This document shows, in pieces, positions 46,495-55,153 of a stretch of 64,000 nt of DNA. Under the pieces are notes generated by a model. The model ran no database searches and was not told where the DNA came from. It worked only from the letters and a program-made list of their open reading frames with translations. Numbering within the stretch: the first letter of the stretch is position 1; each line of letters begins with the position of its first letter. The DNA is taken from NCBI RefSeq assembly GCF_016881405.1, contig NZ_WOFE01000001.1, positions 744,001 to 808,000 on the forward strand, in the 5' to 3' direction. The translations under genes were made by a program, and so were the position numbers. Source of the stretch: Deefgea chitinilytica. GTDB taxonomy: Bacteria; Pseudomonadota; Gammaproteobacteria; Burkholderiales; Chitinibacteraceae.

Positions 46495-48275
46495 TGCCAC
46501 CATCAAGTCATTCTAGCTCTAACCCTCAGCCGCGTAACGACTGGAAAACAATTTCAACCTTGCTGCCGTATTTATGGCAGTACAAATTCCGCGTGGCGTT
46601 GGCGCTGACCTTATTATTTTTGGCCAAATTTGCCAGTGTCGCCGTGCCCTTGGTGCTCAAAGACATTGTCGATAGTCTAGACGCTAAAAATGCGACGCTG
46701 TTGTTCCCGCTATCGTTGATTTTGGCTTACGGCGCTTTGCGCCTCAGTACGGCGATTTTGGGCGAGCTGCGCGATGCGGTGTTTGCCAAAGTCACGCAAG
46801 GTGCGATTCGCAAAGTCGCTTTGCAGGTTTTTGAGCACTTACATCGCTTGTCGCTGCGTTTTCATTTAGAGCGGCAAACGGGCGGCATGAGCCGTGATAT
46901 TGATCGCGGGACTAAAGGCATTTCGTTTTTACTCAACTTTATGTTGTTTAATATTTTGCCGACCTTGGTCGAGATCAGTCTGGTCGCGATTATTTTGCTC
47001 AAAAAATACCATTGGACATTTGCTGCGGTGACGTTTGGTACTGTGGCAGTTTATATCGCGTTTACCTTGGGCATTACTGAATGGCGGATGCGCTTTCGCC
47101 GCGATATGAATGAAATGGATTCCAAAGCCAATACCCGTGCGATTGATAGTTTGATTAACTATGAAACGGTCAAATACTTTGGCAACGAGCGTTGGGAAGC
47201 TGAGCGCTATGATCGCAGCATGCAAAAATGGGAACGCGCGGCGGTCAATAATCAAGTTTCGCTGTCGTTTTTGAATGCAGTCCAAGCCAGTATTATTGCA
47301 GTCGGGATTACGCTGTTGGTGGCGATGGCTGCAGATGGCGTGGTGCACGGAACGATGACCTTGGGCGATTTAGTCCTGGTGAATGCCTTCCTGCTGCAAT
47401 TGTATGGGCCGCTGAATTTCTTGGGTTTTGTATACCGCGAAATCAAAAACTCGCTCGCCGATATGGAAAAAATGTTTGGCTTGCTGGGTAAAGGTGCGGA
47501 AATTCAAGACAAACCCACTGCGAAAACCTTGCAAACGCAACAAGCTGCCGTCGAATTTAGTCATATAAACTTTGGCTACGAAGACAATCGGCAAATCTTG
47601 CAGGATGTGAGTTTTAGCATTCCAGCCGGAAAAACCGTGGCCGTGGTCGGCGCAAGTGGCGCCGGTAAATCGACTTTATCGCGCTTGCTGTATCGTTTTT
47701 ACGATGTGGCAGGCGGTAGCATTAGTATCAATGGCATCGATCTGCGTGACCTTACTCAAGCTAGCTTGCGCGCCCATATTGGGATTGTGCCGCAAGATAC
47801 GGTGCTGTTTAATGACACGATTTTTTACAATATTGCCTACGGTCGACCTACGGCGAGTAAAGAAGAAGTCATCGAGGCGGCAAAATCGGCACATATTTAC
47901 GACTTTATCCAAAGTTTGCCCGATGGCTTTGATACAACTGTCGGTGAGCGTGGCTTGAAATTGTCCGGTGGCGAAAAACAACGCGTAGCCATTGCGCGCA
48001 CGATTTTGAAAAATCCACCGATTTTGATTTTTGACGAAGCGACTAGCGCGCTTGATTCGCATACCGAAAAGGCAATTCAAGCTGAGCTCAAAGCCATTTC
48101 TGCCAATCGCACTACATTGATTGTGGCGCATCGTTTGTCGACGATTAGCGACGCCGATCAAATCTTGGTGATGCGCGAAGGGCAAATTGTCGAGCGCGGC
48201 CATCATCGTGAATTGCTAGAGCAAAATGGCGTATATGCGCAAATGTGGGCCTTGCAGCTCAATTCTGAAGAGTAA
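46494..48275 (+). CDS. Atm1-type ABC exporter (permease fused to ATPase)
   Basis: The 593-aa half-transporter has six transmembrane helices (about 25-310) and a C-terminal ATPase with Walker A VGASGAGKSTLSR, signature LSGGEKQRVAIAR and Walker B LIFDEATSALD. The segment RAIDSLINYETVKYFGNE is the Atm1/HMT hallmark. Bacterial Atm1 proteins export glutathione-linked or metal-linked sulfur compounds and affect heavy-metal tolerance. It overlaps apaG by one base. Confidence 0.9.
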   Translation: MPPSSHSSSNPQPRNDWKTISTLLPYLWQYKFRVALALTLLFLAKFASVAVPLVLKDIVDSLDAKNATLLFPLSLILAYGALRLSTAILGELRDAVFAKVTQGAIRKVALQVFEHLHRLSLRFHLERQTGGMSRDIDRGTKGISFLLNFMLFNILPTLVEISLVAIILLKKYHWTFAAVTFGTVAVYIAFTLGITEWRMRFRRDMNEMDSKANTRAIDSLINYETVKYFGNERWEAERYDRSMQKWERAAVNNQVSLSFLNAVQASIIAVGITLLVAMAADGVVHGTMTLGDLVLVNAFLLQLYGPLNFLGFVYREIKNSLADMEKMFGLLGKGAEIQDKPTAKTLQTQQAAVEFSHINFGYEDNRQILQDVSFSIPAGKTVAVVGASGAGKSTLSRLLYRFYDVAGGSISINGIDLRDLTQASLRAHIGIVPQDTVLFNDTIFYNIAYGRPTASKEEVIEAAKSAHIYDFIQSLPDGFDTTVGERGLKLSGGEKQRVAIARTILKNPPILIFDEATSALDSHTEKAIQAELKAISANRTTLIVAHRLSTISDADQILVMREGQIVERGHHRELLEQNGVYAQMWALQLNSEE

Positions 48276-48285
48276 TTAGGTATGG

Positions 48286-48330
48286 GTATATAAAGCTAGA
48301 CATTGATGAAATTGATCTGGCTTTATATAC
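48286..48330 (+). terminator. Hairpin after the Atm1-type gene, GTAT/ATAC ends
   Basis: GTATATAAAGCTAG (48286-48299) pairs with CTGGCTTTATATAC (48317-48330) with one wobble pair. It sits 10 bp after the stop codon. It lacks a U-run but is placed as a terminator would be. Confidence 0.5.
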
Positions 48331-48583
48331 ATCTGCATTTGATTTAATTTGATTCGCTCTTCGGTATTGTTGCGGCGATATACGAAGAACATAAATTCAA
48401 TCTTGCTGAAATACAGCAATCTCCTAGTTCGTTCAAATTATCTGTTTAAAATCAAGCCTAAGTTAGATCGTCGTGCCGTTGCGTGAATAATGCACAGTTT
48501 TTTTGGGGCTATTCACGTGTAATTGTGTGCAAGGCGACTACATTAGTGGTCGAGTGCGAGCGCTTACTATCGGGGATGAGGCA
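48331..48583 (+). other. Long leader region before the serine permease gene
   Basis: About 250 bp hold no gene. A perfect TTGCTG/CAGCAA hairpin is at 48403-48419, and CGTGAATA/TATTCACG inverted repeats are at 48482-48489 and 48510-48517. The arrangement suggests a structured 5' leader, but no known riboswitch (including glycine type) could be recognised. Confidence 0.35.
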
Positions 48584-49819
48584 ATGAGTTTAGATCGGAA
48601 GGACTGGGAATGGGTTTTAACCTGTTTTGGTACGGCAGTGGGAGCTGGTATTTTGTATCTGCCGATTCGCGCCGGGATGGGGGGGATTTGGCCGATGCTC
48701 ATTTTGACCCTGATTATTTTTCCGGTGACCTATATTGCGCATCGCGGCATTACGCGAGTGGTGGCTTCCTGCCCGAAACCCACTGACATCGTCGGTGCAG
48801 TTGAGCACGATTTGGGGCGTAATGTTGGTTTTGCCGTATCGATACTCTACTTCCTATCCATTGTGACCATTTGTGTGGGTTACGCTACCGGTGTCACCAA
48901 TATCGTGGCGTCTTTTTTGCACAATCAGTTGGGTATTGAAGGGTTCTCGCGCACTTTGCTGACGTTCTTGCTGCTGGCTGGTTTGACGGGGGTGATTTTG
49001 GCGGGCGAGAAATTCATGGTGCGTGTGACGTCGCTGATGACTTTCCCATTGATCATTATGCTGGCGGCGTTATCGATTTATATGATTCCGCAATGGAATT
49101 TATCCGTTTTGCATGTGCCGTTTGCATCGGCTGATGTGCTTAAAAATTTATTGCTGCTATTTCCTGTGCTCGTGTTTGCGATGAATTTTTCTCCGGTTTG
49201 CTCAACCCTCGCCGCATCATATCGTGCGCAATACAGTGCGCGTGAAGCGGTGGCTCGCACTGACGGGATTATTAAATGGACATCACTGATTTTGCTGGTG
49301 TTTGTGATGTTTTTTGTGTTTTCTATGGTGCTTGCCACTTCGCCAGAAGTTTTAGCCGCATCACAAGCGCAGAATATTGATATTTTGACCACGATGTCAC
49401 TGATCGTATCGCAGCCATTTTTGCGTTATTTGATTCCGGTTATTGCGTTTTTGGCGATTGCTAGCTCGTATTTCGGTCACTTTGTTGGAACGCGTGAAGG
49501 TTTGGTGGGGATTACGACCAGAGTAATGACGTGGAATAACCCTGCTGCCGAGGTAAAACTTAATCGCAAGAAAATCAATCTTGTGGTGACGCTCGTGATG
49601 ATGGTCGGGCTTTGGTTTCTGGCTGTTTACAATCCGCCGATCTTAAAAATTATTGGTGCTTTATCTGCGCCCGTGATTGCCATCTATGCTTATTTGATGC
49701 CGGTGATGCTGATGAAACGCATTCCGCGCTTGACGATTTATCAATCAAGAACGGCAGGTTTTATATTTGTGATGGGCTTGGTGGGGATTGTTGGCGACTT
49801 TGTTGGTAGTTACTTGTAA
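48584..49819 (+). CDS. Serine/threonine permease, HAAAP (SdaC-like) family
   Basis: The 411-aa integral membrane protein has about 11 helices. The N-terminal FGTAVGAGILYLPIRAGMGG is the hallmark of the hydroxy/aromatic amino acid permease family (SdaC, TdcC). Its partner gene downstream is sdaA, so serine uptake for deamination is the likely role. ATG 48584 has GGGGA at a suitable distance; longer in-frame starts lack a hydrophobic or family-like N-terminus. Confidence 0.88.
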   Translation: MSLDRKDWEWVLTCFGTAVGAGILYLPIRAGMGGIWPMLILTLIIFPVTYIAHRGITRVVASCPKPTDIVGAVEHDLGRNVGFAVSILYFLSIVTICVGYATGVTNIVASFLHNQLGIEGFSRTLLTFLLLAGLTGVILAGEKFMVRVTSLMTFPLIIMLAALSIYMIPQWNLSVLHVPFASADVLKNLLLLFPVLVFAMNFSPVCSTLAASYRAQYSAREAVARTDGIIKWTSLILLVFVMFFVFSMVLATSPEVLAASQAQNIDILTTMSLIVSQPFLRYLIPVIAFLAIASSYFGHFVGTREGLVGITTRVMTWNNPAAEVKLNRKKINLVVTLVMMVGLWFLAVYNPPILKIIGALSAPVIAIYAYLMPVMLMKRIPRLTIYQSRTAGFIFVMGLVGIVGDFVGSYL

Positions 49820-49894
49820 AACGTTTGGGATGGGTGGTGCACAACACGACCTATCTAATTGCGAACAGTGATTCCGCTGCTCGGGGAGTGGTCG

Positions 49895-51256
49895 ATGTTA
49901 AGTGTGTTTGATTTATTCAAAATTGGAATTGGACCATCGAGCTCGCATACAGTGGGGCCGATGGTGGCAGCGAAAAGCTTTGTTGATCAATTGGCGGAGC
50001 AATTACCATTGGTCAGCAGGGTTGTTGTTGACCTATATGGCTCTCTAGCGTTAACAGGTGAGGGGCATGGTACGGTAGGCGCTACATTGCTTGGGCTAGA
50101 GGGCAATACACCCAAAGAAATTAATCCTGATCTAGTGCCGATTCGTCTAGCACAGTTGATGCAGCCTGACGCGAAATTGAGATTGTCTGGCGTGCATGAC
50201 ATTGCGTTTAGTTACTCGCAAGATTTGCAATTGCATAAGCATTTATTTCTTAAGCAGCACGCCAATGGAATGCGGTTTCGTGCGTTTGATTTTGACGGTA
50301 ATGAGCTGGCGAAAGAAACGTATTTTTCGGTTGGCGGTGGTTTTGTCAGTACCGAGGCTCAGTTAAATCTGCCTGTAAACGAGCATGTCGTGCCATTTCC
50401 GTTTCGCACGGCCGCTGATCTGTTGGCGCATTGTCGTGCCGAAAATAAAACCATTGCGCAAATCGTTCTGGCGAATGAGTTGGTGATCCGTTCGGAAGCT
50501 GAGGTGCGAATCAAATTGTTAGAAATCGCTAATGTAATGCACCAATCCATACATCATGGCTGTACCCGCGAGGGCGAATTGCCTGGTGCTTATCACGTCA
50601 AGCGTCGCGCGCCTGCGATTTTTCGCAAAATGGTGGGAATGCAGTTAACGGGGCGCGCTGATTTTATGTTATGGCCTATGGTGTATGCGTTTGCCGTGTC
50701 CGAAGAAAACGCCAGTGGGGGGCGAATTGTGACTGCGCCAACGAATGGCGCGGCAGGTATTGTTCCTGCAGTGCTGCAGTATTTTCGCAATTTCACGCCG
50801 ACTGCGAGTGAAGCGGGGATTGTTGATTTTCTGCTGACTGCCGCGGCGATTGGTATGCTGTACAAAATGAACGCTTCGATTTCGGGGGCTGAGGTCGGTT
50901 GCCAAGGCGAGGTGGGCGTGGCCTGCTCAATGGCTGCGGGGGCGTATTGCGCTGTATTGGGCGGTACTTTAGAGCAAGTTGAGAATGCCGCTGAAATCGG
51001 TATGGAGCATCATTTGGGGCTGACGTGTGATCCGGTCGGTGGCTTGGTGCAAATTCCATGCGTCGAGCGCAATGGCGTGGCGGCAGAAAAAGCCATTAAA
51101 ATCGCTCAGCTAGCTTTGTTGGAAAGTGGCGAGCACAAAGTGAGTCTCGATAAAGTCATCGAAACCATGTATCGCACAGGGATGGATATGCACAACACCT
51201 ATAAGGAAACCTCCTTAGGTGGTTTGGCGCTCACTGTTGGCGTGCCTGCTTGTTAG
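49895..51256 (+). CDS. sdaA: L-serine ammonia-lyase, iron-sulfur type
   Basis: The 453-aa enzyme converts serine to pyruvate and ammonia. It has the N-terminal [16 protein letters not shown] motif and the Fe-S cluster cysteines in [17 protein letters not shown] and [15 protein letters not shown]. Length equals E. coli SdaA (454 aa). ATG 49895 has GGGGAG upstream. With the permease it forms a serine degradation pair feeding pyruvate to the central metabolism. Confidence 0.94.
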   Translation: MLSVFDLFKIGIGPSSSHTVGPMVAAKSFVDQLAEQLPLVSRVVVDLYGSLALTGEGHGTVGATLLGLEGNTPKEINPDLVPIRLAQLMQPDAKLRLSGVHDIAFSYSQDLQLHKHLFLKQHANGMRFRAFDFDGNELAKETYFSVGGGFVSTEAQLNLPVNEHVVPFPFRTAADLLAHCRAENKTIAQIVLANELVIRSEAEVRIKLLEIANVMHQSIHHGCTREGELPGAYHVKRRAPAIFRKMVGMQLTGRADFMLWPMVYAFAVSEENASGGRIVTAPTNGAAGIVPAVLQYFRNFTPTASEAGIVDFLLTAAAIGMLYKMNASISGAEVGCQGEVGVACSMAAGAYCAVLGGTLEQVENAAEIGMEHHLGLTCDPVGGLVQIPCVERNGVAAEKAIKIAQLALLESGEHKVSLDKVIETMYRTGMDMHNTYKETSLGGLALTVGVPAC

Positions 51257-51289
51257 AATATTGGCTTTTGAAAGAATAGGATTGGGTTT

Positions 51290-51760
51290 ATGCAGAAAGT
51301 ACTTATGGTCTGCACCGGAAATATTTGTCGTAGTCCAACTGCGGATGGCGTGTTACGGCATTTGATTGCACAGCATCGGTTAGAGGGGCGGATCGAGGTC
51401 GATTCAGCTGGAACTCAAAGCTATCACGTCGGTGAAGCCCCTGATCGCCGTTCACAAAAGCACGCGAAGCAACGTGGTTATGATTTGTCGAAATTGCGCG
51501 CGCGGCAAGTTCAGCAGGCTGATTACGCAGAGTATGATTTAATTTTGGCGATGGATCGTAGTCATTTAAATTACCTCACCCAGCATTGTCCTGCGGCGTA
51601 TCAACAGAAAATCAAATTATTTTTATCATTTGCATCGCAAACCACCGAGCAAGAAGTGCCTGATCCGTATTATGGTGGCGAGCAAGGATTTGAGTATGTC
51701 CTTGATTTAGTTGAAGATGCTTGCCAAGGTATTTTGCAACCTTTTTTGCAAGCAAGGTAA
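51290..51760 (+). CDS. Low-molecular-weight protein tyrosine phosphatase
   Basis: The 156-aa enzyme has the P-loop VCTGNICRS with Cys8 and Arg14 (CX5R) and the general-acid Asp in VPDPYYGG near residue 124. It lacks a neighbouring Wzc-type tyrosine kinase or polysaccharide cluster, so the substrate is open. It follows sdaA by 33 bp. Confidence 0.9.
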   Translation: MQKVLMVCTGNICRSPTADGVLRHLIAQHRLEGRIEVDSAGTQSYHVGEAPDRRSQKHAKQRGYDLSKLRARQVQQADYAEYDLILAMDRSHLNYLTQHCPAAYQQKIKLFLSFASQTTEQEVPDPYYGGEQGFEYVLDLVEDACQGILQPFLQAR

Positions 51761-51769
51761 ATCCCTTAT

Positions 51770-51799
51770 TTGCGCCTGAAGCAAAATTGGGGATAAAAT
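51770..51799 (+). promoter_or_regulatory. Candidate promoter for the riboswitch-controlled exporter
   Basis: TTGCGC (51770-51775) and TAAAAT (51794-51799) are 18 bp apart and lie just before the aptamer. Confidence 0.45.
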
Positions 51800-51807
51800 G
51801 CCGCCTT

Positions 51808-52000
51808 ACCCTTCGGGGGAGTAGTCGCTTGCGTTGATTGTTTATCCAATCAATACAAGGCCAGTGTCAACATATTTGCGCTTATGCGCATGGCACTGGC
51901 AGTGAAACGGATTGAGTTTCGCCTGACGAGACCTGAAGCTATTGACCGTGCTCATGGATGGGCCGCGGCGGTAGCTTCATGTCCTGCCCATCCGGAGCGC
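51808..52000 (+). promoter_or_regulatory. yybP-ykoY manganese riboswitch
   Basis: The conserved segments appear in order: CTTCGGGGGAGTAG (51811), GTGTCAACATATTTGCGC with GCGCATGGCACTGG around 51867-51902, CTGACGAGACCTGAAG (about 51922), and GCTTCATGTCCTGCCC with the CCGGAGCG stretch just before the start codon. This matches the proteobacterial (alx-type) form of the family, which binds Mn2+ and switches on exporters. It ends directly before a UPF0016/GDT1 Mn exporter gene, so gene identity and riboswitch agree. The ribosome site is within the structure, suggesting translational control. Confidence 0.9.
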
Positions 52001-52004
52001 TGTT

Positions 52005-52574
52005 ATGTTTGATGCATTTTTGATTTCTACGGGTGTTGTTGCTATTGCCGAAATGGGCGACAAAACTCAATTGCTTTCTCTGATTCTTGCTGCCCGTTTT
52101 CGTCGGCCATTGCCGATTGTTGCGGGCATTTTTGTTGCTACAGTACTAAATCATTTTGCTGCTGCGTGGATTGGCCAACAGGTAGCGGGATTGGTTTCTG
52201 CTGATATTTTGCGCTGGATTGTCGGCTTGGGCTTTTTGGCGATTGCTGCATGGGCCTTGGTGCCCGATACGATCTCAGAAGAAGAATCGCAGCTTAAACC
52301 ATATGGTGCTTTTGTGGCGACCACCATTGCCTTCTTTTTGGCTGAAATGGGTGACAAAACGCAAGTTGCAACCGTTGCACTTGCTTTAAAATACACCCCG
52401 CTGTGGCAAGTTGTGTTGGGAACTACGGTTGGCATGATGTTGGCTAATGTGCCTGCGGTCTATTTGGGCAACTGGATTTCATCGCGCATGCATATTCTTA
52501 GAATGGTGCGATTTGTTGCGGCGGCTATTTTTGCTGCGATAGGCGTAATGGCTTTGCTGGGCGTTGCAGGCTAA
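52005..52574 (+). CDS. UPF0016/GDT1 family Mn2+ exporter
   Basis: The 189-aa membrane protein has six helices and two copies of the signature EMGDKTQ (about residues 16-22 and 116-122), the hallmark of the UPF0016/TMEM165/MneA family of Mn2+/Ca2+ exporters. It lies directly after a yybP-ykoY riboswitch, which fits induction by excess manganese. A strong terminator follows. Confidence 0.93.
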   Translation: MFDAFLISTGVVAIAEMGDKTQLLSLILAARFRRPLPIVAGIFVATVLNHFAAAWIGQQVAGLVSADILRWIVGLGFLAIAAWALVPDTISEEESQLKPYGAFVATTIAFFLAEMGDKTQVATVALALKYTPLWQVVLGTTVGMMLANVPAVYLGNWISSRMHILRMVRFVAAAIFAAIGVMALLGVAG

Positions 52575-52591
52575 AAAAAATAAGGCATAAG

Positions 52592-52616
52592 AACGAGCCG
52601 AAGGGCTCGTTTTTTA
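52592..52616 (+). terminator. Rho-independent terminator after the Mn exporter
   Basis: AACGAGCC (52592-52599) pairs with GGCTCGTT (52604-52611), with a GAAG tetraloop and a following T-run. Confidence 0.93.
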
Positions 52617-52655
52617 TTTTGATGGTAAAACAACAAATAGTACGGAGAGTTGGCT

Positions 52656-53948
52656 ATGTTGGAGTCTTTTTTTAAGCTCAAAGAGAGCGGAACAAATGTA
52701 AAAACGGAAGTGATAGCGGGTTTTACAACCTTCTTGACTATGGCTTACATCGTATTTGTTAATCCGTCGATTTTAGCTTTGACCGGCATGGATTTTAATG
52801 CAGTCTTTGTTGCGACTTGCTTGGCCGCTGCAATGGGGACGGCCATTATGGCGCTCGTTGCCAATTATCCAATCGCTTTGGCTCCTGGCATGGGTTTGAA
52901 TGCCTATTTTACTTTTACTGTGGTGCAAGGCATGGGCGTACCATGGCAAACGGCGCTGGGTGCAGTGTTTATCTCCGGGATTATTTTCTTGGTTGTGAGC
53001 TTGTTTAAAGTTCGTGAGGCGATTGTCAATGCTATTCCACATTCATTGAAGTTAGCAATTTCTGCTGGTGTCGGTATGTTTTTGGCGATTATTGCGCTAA
53101 AAAATGCCGGCGTAGTTGTTGGGTCGCCAGCAACTTTAGTGACTTTGGGGAATATTCATGCACCACAGACCCTGTTGGCAATTTTGGGATTTTTCATGAT
53201 TGTGGCAATGGAATATCGCAAAATTCATGGCTCTATCATTATTTCGATTTTGGCGGTGACTGTATTATCTATCGTGTTGGGTTTGAGCGAGTTTAAAGGC
53301 GTATTCTCAATGCCGCCTTCAATGGCACCGACTTTGATGCAAATGGATTTAGCTGGTGCGCTAAACGCAGGATTGCTTGGGGTTATTTTTGTATTTTTCT
53401 TTGTTGATTTGTTTGATACCACGGGTACTTTGGTCGGTGTTTCTCATCGCGCCGGTTTACTAGACAAAGACGGTAAGTTGCCCCGCTTGAAAAAAGCACT
53501 GCTCGCTGATTCGGTAGCCATTACTGCTGGTGCTGCGATGGGGACTTCATCAACTACCGCTTACATTGAGTCAGCTGCAGGCACTGCCGTTGGTGGCCGT
53601 ACGGGTTTGACTGCCTTAGTGGTGTCGTTATTGTTCTTGGCTGCATTGTGGTTTTCGCCATTGGCAGCAACTGTGCCAGCTTATGCGACTGCACCAGCTT
53701 TGTGCTATGTGGCGGTTTTAATGGCGCGCGGCTTAGCGGAGATCGAGTGGGATGATTTGACCGAATCGGCGCCTGCAGTAATGACCGCTTTTGCAATGCC
53801 ATTTACGTTTTCGATTGCGGATGGTATCGCTTTTGGTTTTATTAGCTATACCGTAATCAAGCTCCTTGCTGGTCGTTATAAAGATTTGAGCGTGGCCGTT
53901 TTGGTGATCACTGCTTTGTGGATTGTTAAATTCGCCTTTTTCCACTAA
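52656..53948 (+). CDS. NCS2 family purine permease (AzgA/AdeP-like)
   Basis: The 430-aa protein has about 12-14 helices. Family motifs are EVIAGFTTFLTMAYIVFVNPSIL split near the N-terminus, PGMGLNAYFTFTV, DLFDTTGTLVGVS and GTSSTTAYIESAAG. These fit the adenine/guanine/hypoxanthine branch (AzgA, AdeP, GhxP). It precedes apt and hpt, so import and salvage of purines are coupled. ATG 52656 has GGAGAG upstream. Confidence 0.9.
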   Translation: MLESFFKLKESGTNVKTEVIAGFTTFLTMAYIVFVNPSILALTGMDFNAVFVATCLAAAMGTAIMALVANYPIALAPGMGLNAYFTFTVVQGMGVPWQTALGAVFISGIIFLVVSLFKVREAIVNAIPHSLKLAISAGVGMFLAIIALKNAGVVVGSPATLVTLGNIHAPQTLLAILGFFMIVAMEYRKIHGSIIISILAVTVLSIVLGLSEFKGVFSMPPSMAPTLMQMDLAGALNAGLLGVIFVFFFVDLFDTTGTLVGVSHRAGLLDKDGKLPRLKKALLADSVAITAGAAMGTSSTTAYIESAAGTAVGGRTGLTALVVSLLFLAALWFSPLAATVPAYATAPALCYVAVLMARGLAEIEWDDLTESAPAVMTAFAMPFTFSIADGIAFGFISYTVIKLLAGRYKDLSVAVLVITALWIVKFAFFH

Positions 53949-53960
53949 GAGAGTCTAAAA

Positions 53961-54524
53961 ATGATAAATCCCAGCTTAGATGAGCCACCGTACGCAGAAT
54001 ATATTCGCGCGCGGATTCGTACTGTTCCTCACTGGCCGCAAGCTGGGGTGATGTTTCGCGACATTACGCCGCTATTGCAGGATAAGAAAACTTTTCGTGT
54101 TTTGGTCGATATTTTTGTTCACCGTTACATGGATCAAAAGTTAGACGTGGTTGCTGGTGTCGATGCCCGTGGCTTTATTTTGGGTGCGGTGGTTGCATAC
54201 GAGTTAAATTTGGGTTTTGTGCCGATTCGGAAAAAAGGCAAGCTGCCTTTTGATACTATTTCAGAAGAGTACGAGTTGGAATATGGCTCGGCGACGGTTG
54301 AGTTGCATGCCGACGCCTGCAAGTCTGGTGATCGTGTGCTGCTTATTGATGATTTGGTGGCCACGGGTGGAACGATGATTGCGGCTGCTAATTTGTTAAG
54401 ACGAATTGGTGCTGAAGTTGTGGAGGCTGCGGCAATTGTAGATTTGCCCGAGTTAGGCGGCTCAAAATTGGTCAAGCAAGAAGGCATTCCTCTGTTTACT
54501 GTGTGTGATTTTGCTGGGCACTAA
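53961..54524 (+). CDS. apt: Adenine phosphoribosyltransferase
   Basis: The 187-aa enzyme makes AMP from adenine and PRPP. It has [13 protein letters not shown] near residue 29, VDARGFILG and the PRPP motif [14 protein letters not shown]. It follows the purine permease by 12 bp. Confidence 0.94.
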   Translation: MINPSLDEPPYAEYIRARIRTVPHWPQAGVMFRDITPLLQDKKTFRVLVDIFVHRYMDQKLDVVAGVDARGFILGAVVAYELNLGFVPIRKKGKLPFDTISEEYELEYGSATVELHADACKSGDRVLLIDDLVATGGTMIAAANLLRRIGAEVVEAAAIVDLPELGGSKLVKQEGIPLFTVCDFAGH

Positions 54525-54561
54525 GTCAGCAAAGTATTGAATTTTATTAAAAGGATTTATC

Positions 54562-55116
54562 GTGACGATGCAATTGCCTGAGGCTAGAACTATTCTTGAT
54601 AACGCTGACTGTCTTCATGATGAAGCTCAAGTTAATGCTGCGCTCGATAAAATGGGTGAAGCGATGTGCGCCGCCTTGGCACACACCAATCCTGTGGTCT
54701 ATACCGTTTTGAATGGCGGTTTGATTGTCTCTGGTCATTTGTTGCCGCGTCTGCGTTTTCCGCTTGAAATTTCTTACATGCATGCCACGCGATATCGCAA
54801 TGAAACCAGCGGTGGCGAGCTGGATTGGAAAGTGAAGCCGCGCGAAGATTTGCGAGGCCGCACGGTAGTGATAGTTGATGATATTTTAGACGAAGGCCAT
54901 ACCTTGGCGGCTATTGTTGAATATTGCAAGCAGCAAGGGGCGAGCGCAGTGCATGTGGCGGTATTGATTGATAAAAAACACAATCGTAAAGCGCCTGGGA
55001 TTAAGGCTGATTTTGTTGGAATGGAAGTTGAAGATCGATTCTTGTTTGGCTGCGGAATGGATTACCAAGGTTATTGGCGTAATACCATGGCAGTCTATGC
55101 CGTAAAAGGATTGTAA
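54562..55116 (+). CDS. hpt: Hypoxanthine-guanine phosphoribosyltransferase
   Basis: The 184-aa type I PRTase salvages hypoxanthine and guanine. It has the PRPP motif VVIVDDILDEGHTL and the nucleobase-site segment KADFVGMEVEDRFLFG. GTG 54562 has AAGGA at 7 bases and is preferred over ATG 54568, which would be 13 bases away. It completes the purine salvage trio. Confidence 0.88.
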   Translation: MTMQLPEARTILDNADCLHDEAQVNAALDKMGEAMCAALAHTNPVVYTVLNGGLIVSGHLLPRLRFPLEISYMHATRYRNETSGGELDWKVKPREDLRGRTVVIVDDILDEGHTLAAIVEYCKQQGASAVHVAVLIDKKHNRKAPGIKADFVGMEVEDRFLFGCGMDYQGYWRNTMAVYAVKGL

Positions 55117-55153
55117 TCAGTCGGCTGCGCTGTTTGCAATCACGGAGGGTGAA

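Noticed and set aside
47676-48206. 176-codon antisense frame under the ABC ATPase domain
   Set aside because: It is a shadow of the conserved nucleotide-binding domain with no recognisable product.
48331-48583. Glycine riboswitch before the serine permease
   Set aside because: The conserved tandem aptamer core segments are absent.
49905-49923. TTGAT...TCAA palindrome in the sdaA start region as an FNR site
   Set aside because: Spacing differs from the FNR consensus and it lies inside the coding region.
52575-52655. Purine riboswitch before the NCS2 permease
   Set aside because: The gap holds a terminator and only about 40 further bases, too short for an aptamer and without its conserved loops.
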